Below, piece after piece: positions 6,158 to 6,201 of a DNA stretch of 6,201 nt. The notes below the pieces were generated by a model. That model ran no database searches. It was not told the origin of the DNA and was given only the letters and a program-made list of their open reading frames with translations. The translations under genes and the position numbers were made by a program. Every line of letters starts with the position of its first letter. The stretch's first letter is position 1. The stretch is from an uncultured Lutibacter sp. (GTDB lineage Bacteria > Bacteroidota > Bacteroidia > Flavobacteriales > Flavobacteriaceae): contig CAJXUO010000092.1 in assembly GCA_913061425.1 (NCBI GenBank), positions 1-6,201 of the forward strand, written 5' to 3'.

Positions 6158-6201
6158 CTGTCTCTTATACACATCTGACGCTGCCGACGAATAGAGAGGT
6201 G
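6158..6201 (+). other. Nextera sequencing adapter (not genomic)
   Basis: CTGTCTCTTATACACATCT (6158-6176) is the Tn5 mosaic end used in Nextera tagmentation. It is followed by GACGCTGCCGACGA (6177-6190), the complement of the read-1 adapter arm. ATAGAGAG (6191-6198) is the reverse complement of CTCTCTAT, the i5 index known as 502. GTG (6199-6201) begins the flow-cell arm. Genomic sequence therefore ends at 6157 and this is an assembly end. Confidence 0.98.

Noticed and set aside
6158..6176. Mosaic-end sequence read as a genuine Tn5-type transposon end
   Set aside because: It is the hyperactive mosaic end followed by the commercial adapter arm and an index, so it is library DNA and not a resident transposon.

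Overview
The window looks like low-GC Bacteroidota DNA, most likely a marine-type Flavobacteriaceae genome. The base composition is AT-rich. Start codons lack Shine-Dalgarno sequences and sit in A-rich leaders. Two good Bacteroidota-type promoters (TTG, 17-19 nt, TAnnTTTG) are present. The protein families are also those usual in flavobacteria: an SLBB export lipoprotein, a tyrosine autokinase with a Tyr-rich tail, a PHP-type CpsB phosphatase, a BadF/BcrA-type kinase and a DUF6371-like protein.

Layout. Positions 1-58 are the 3' three quarters of a tRNA with a CAT anticodon, followed by a hairpin terminator (70-98). A promoter (178-205) then opens a two-gene operon: a Wza-like outer-membrane polysaccharide export lipoprotein (273-1037) and, 3 nt later, a Wzc-like bacterial tyrosine autokinase (1041-3449). 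The operon ends in a perfect 13-bp hairpin terminator (3454-3484). About 600 bp of non-coding DNA follows, made of degenerate interspersed repeat modules. Convergent to the operon lies an intact CpsB/YwqE-type tyrosine phosphatase (4832-4089, minus strand). A shorter spacer carries another copy of the same modules. The rest is decayed. A BadF/BcrA-type (N-acetylglucosamine-kinase-like) gene start keeps a good promoter but has a mutated nucleotide-binding Asp and a frameshift, and its homology stops after about 70 codons. It runs into a DUF6371-like pseudogene (5317-6023) with a missing zinc-ribbon segment, frameshifts and an internal stop codon. The last 44 bases (6158-6201) are not genomic: they are a Nextera transposon mosaic end, the read-1 adapter arm and what looks like an i5 index.

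How the genes work together. Export lipoprotein, autokinase and phosphatase form the regulatory and export core of a Wzx/Wzy-type capsule or exopolysaccharide system. The kinase phosphorylates its own Gly-Tyr tail, the phosphatase removes the phosphates, and the cycle controls chain length and export through the outer-membrane lipoprotein. No glycosyltransferases, Wzx or Wzy are in the window. The right end looks like an old integration or recombination scar, and the assembly stops there in adapter sequence. I see no convincing new biological system. The most notable biological points are the hexanucleotide-encoded (Gly-Tyr)9 tail, the spacer repeat family and the stacked pseudogenes.
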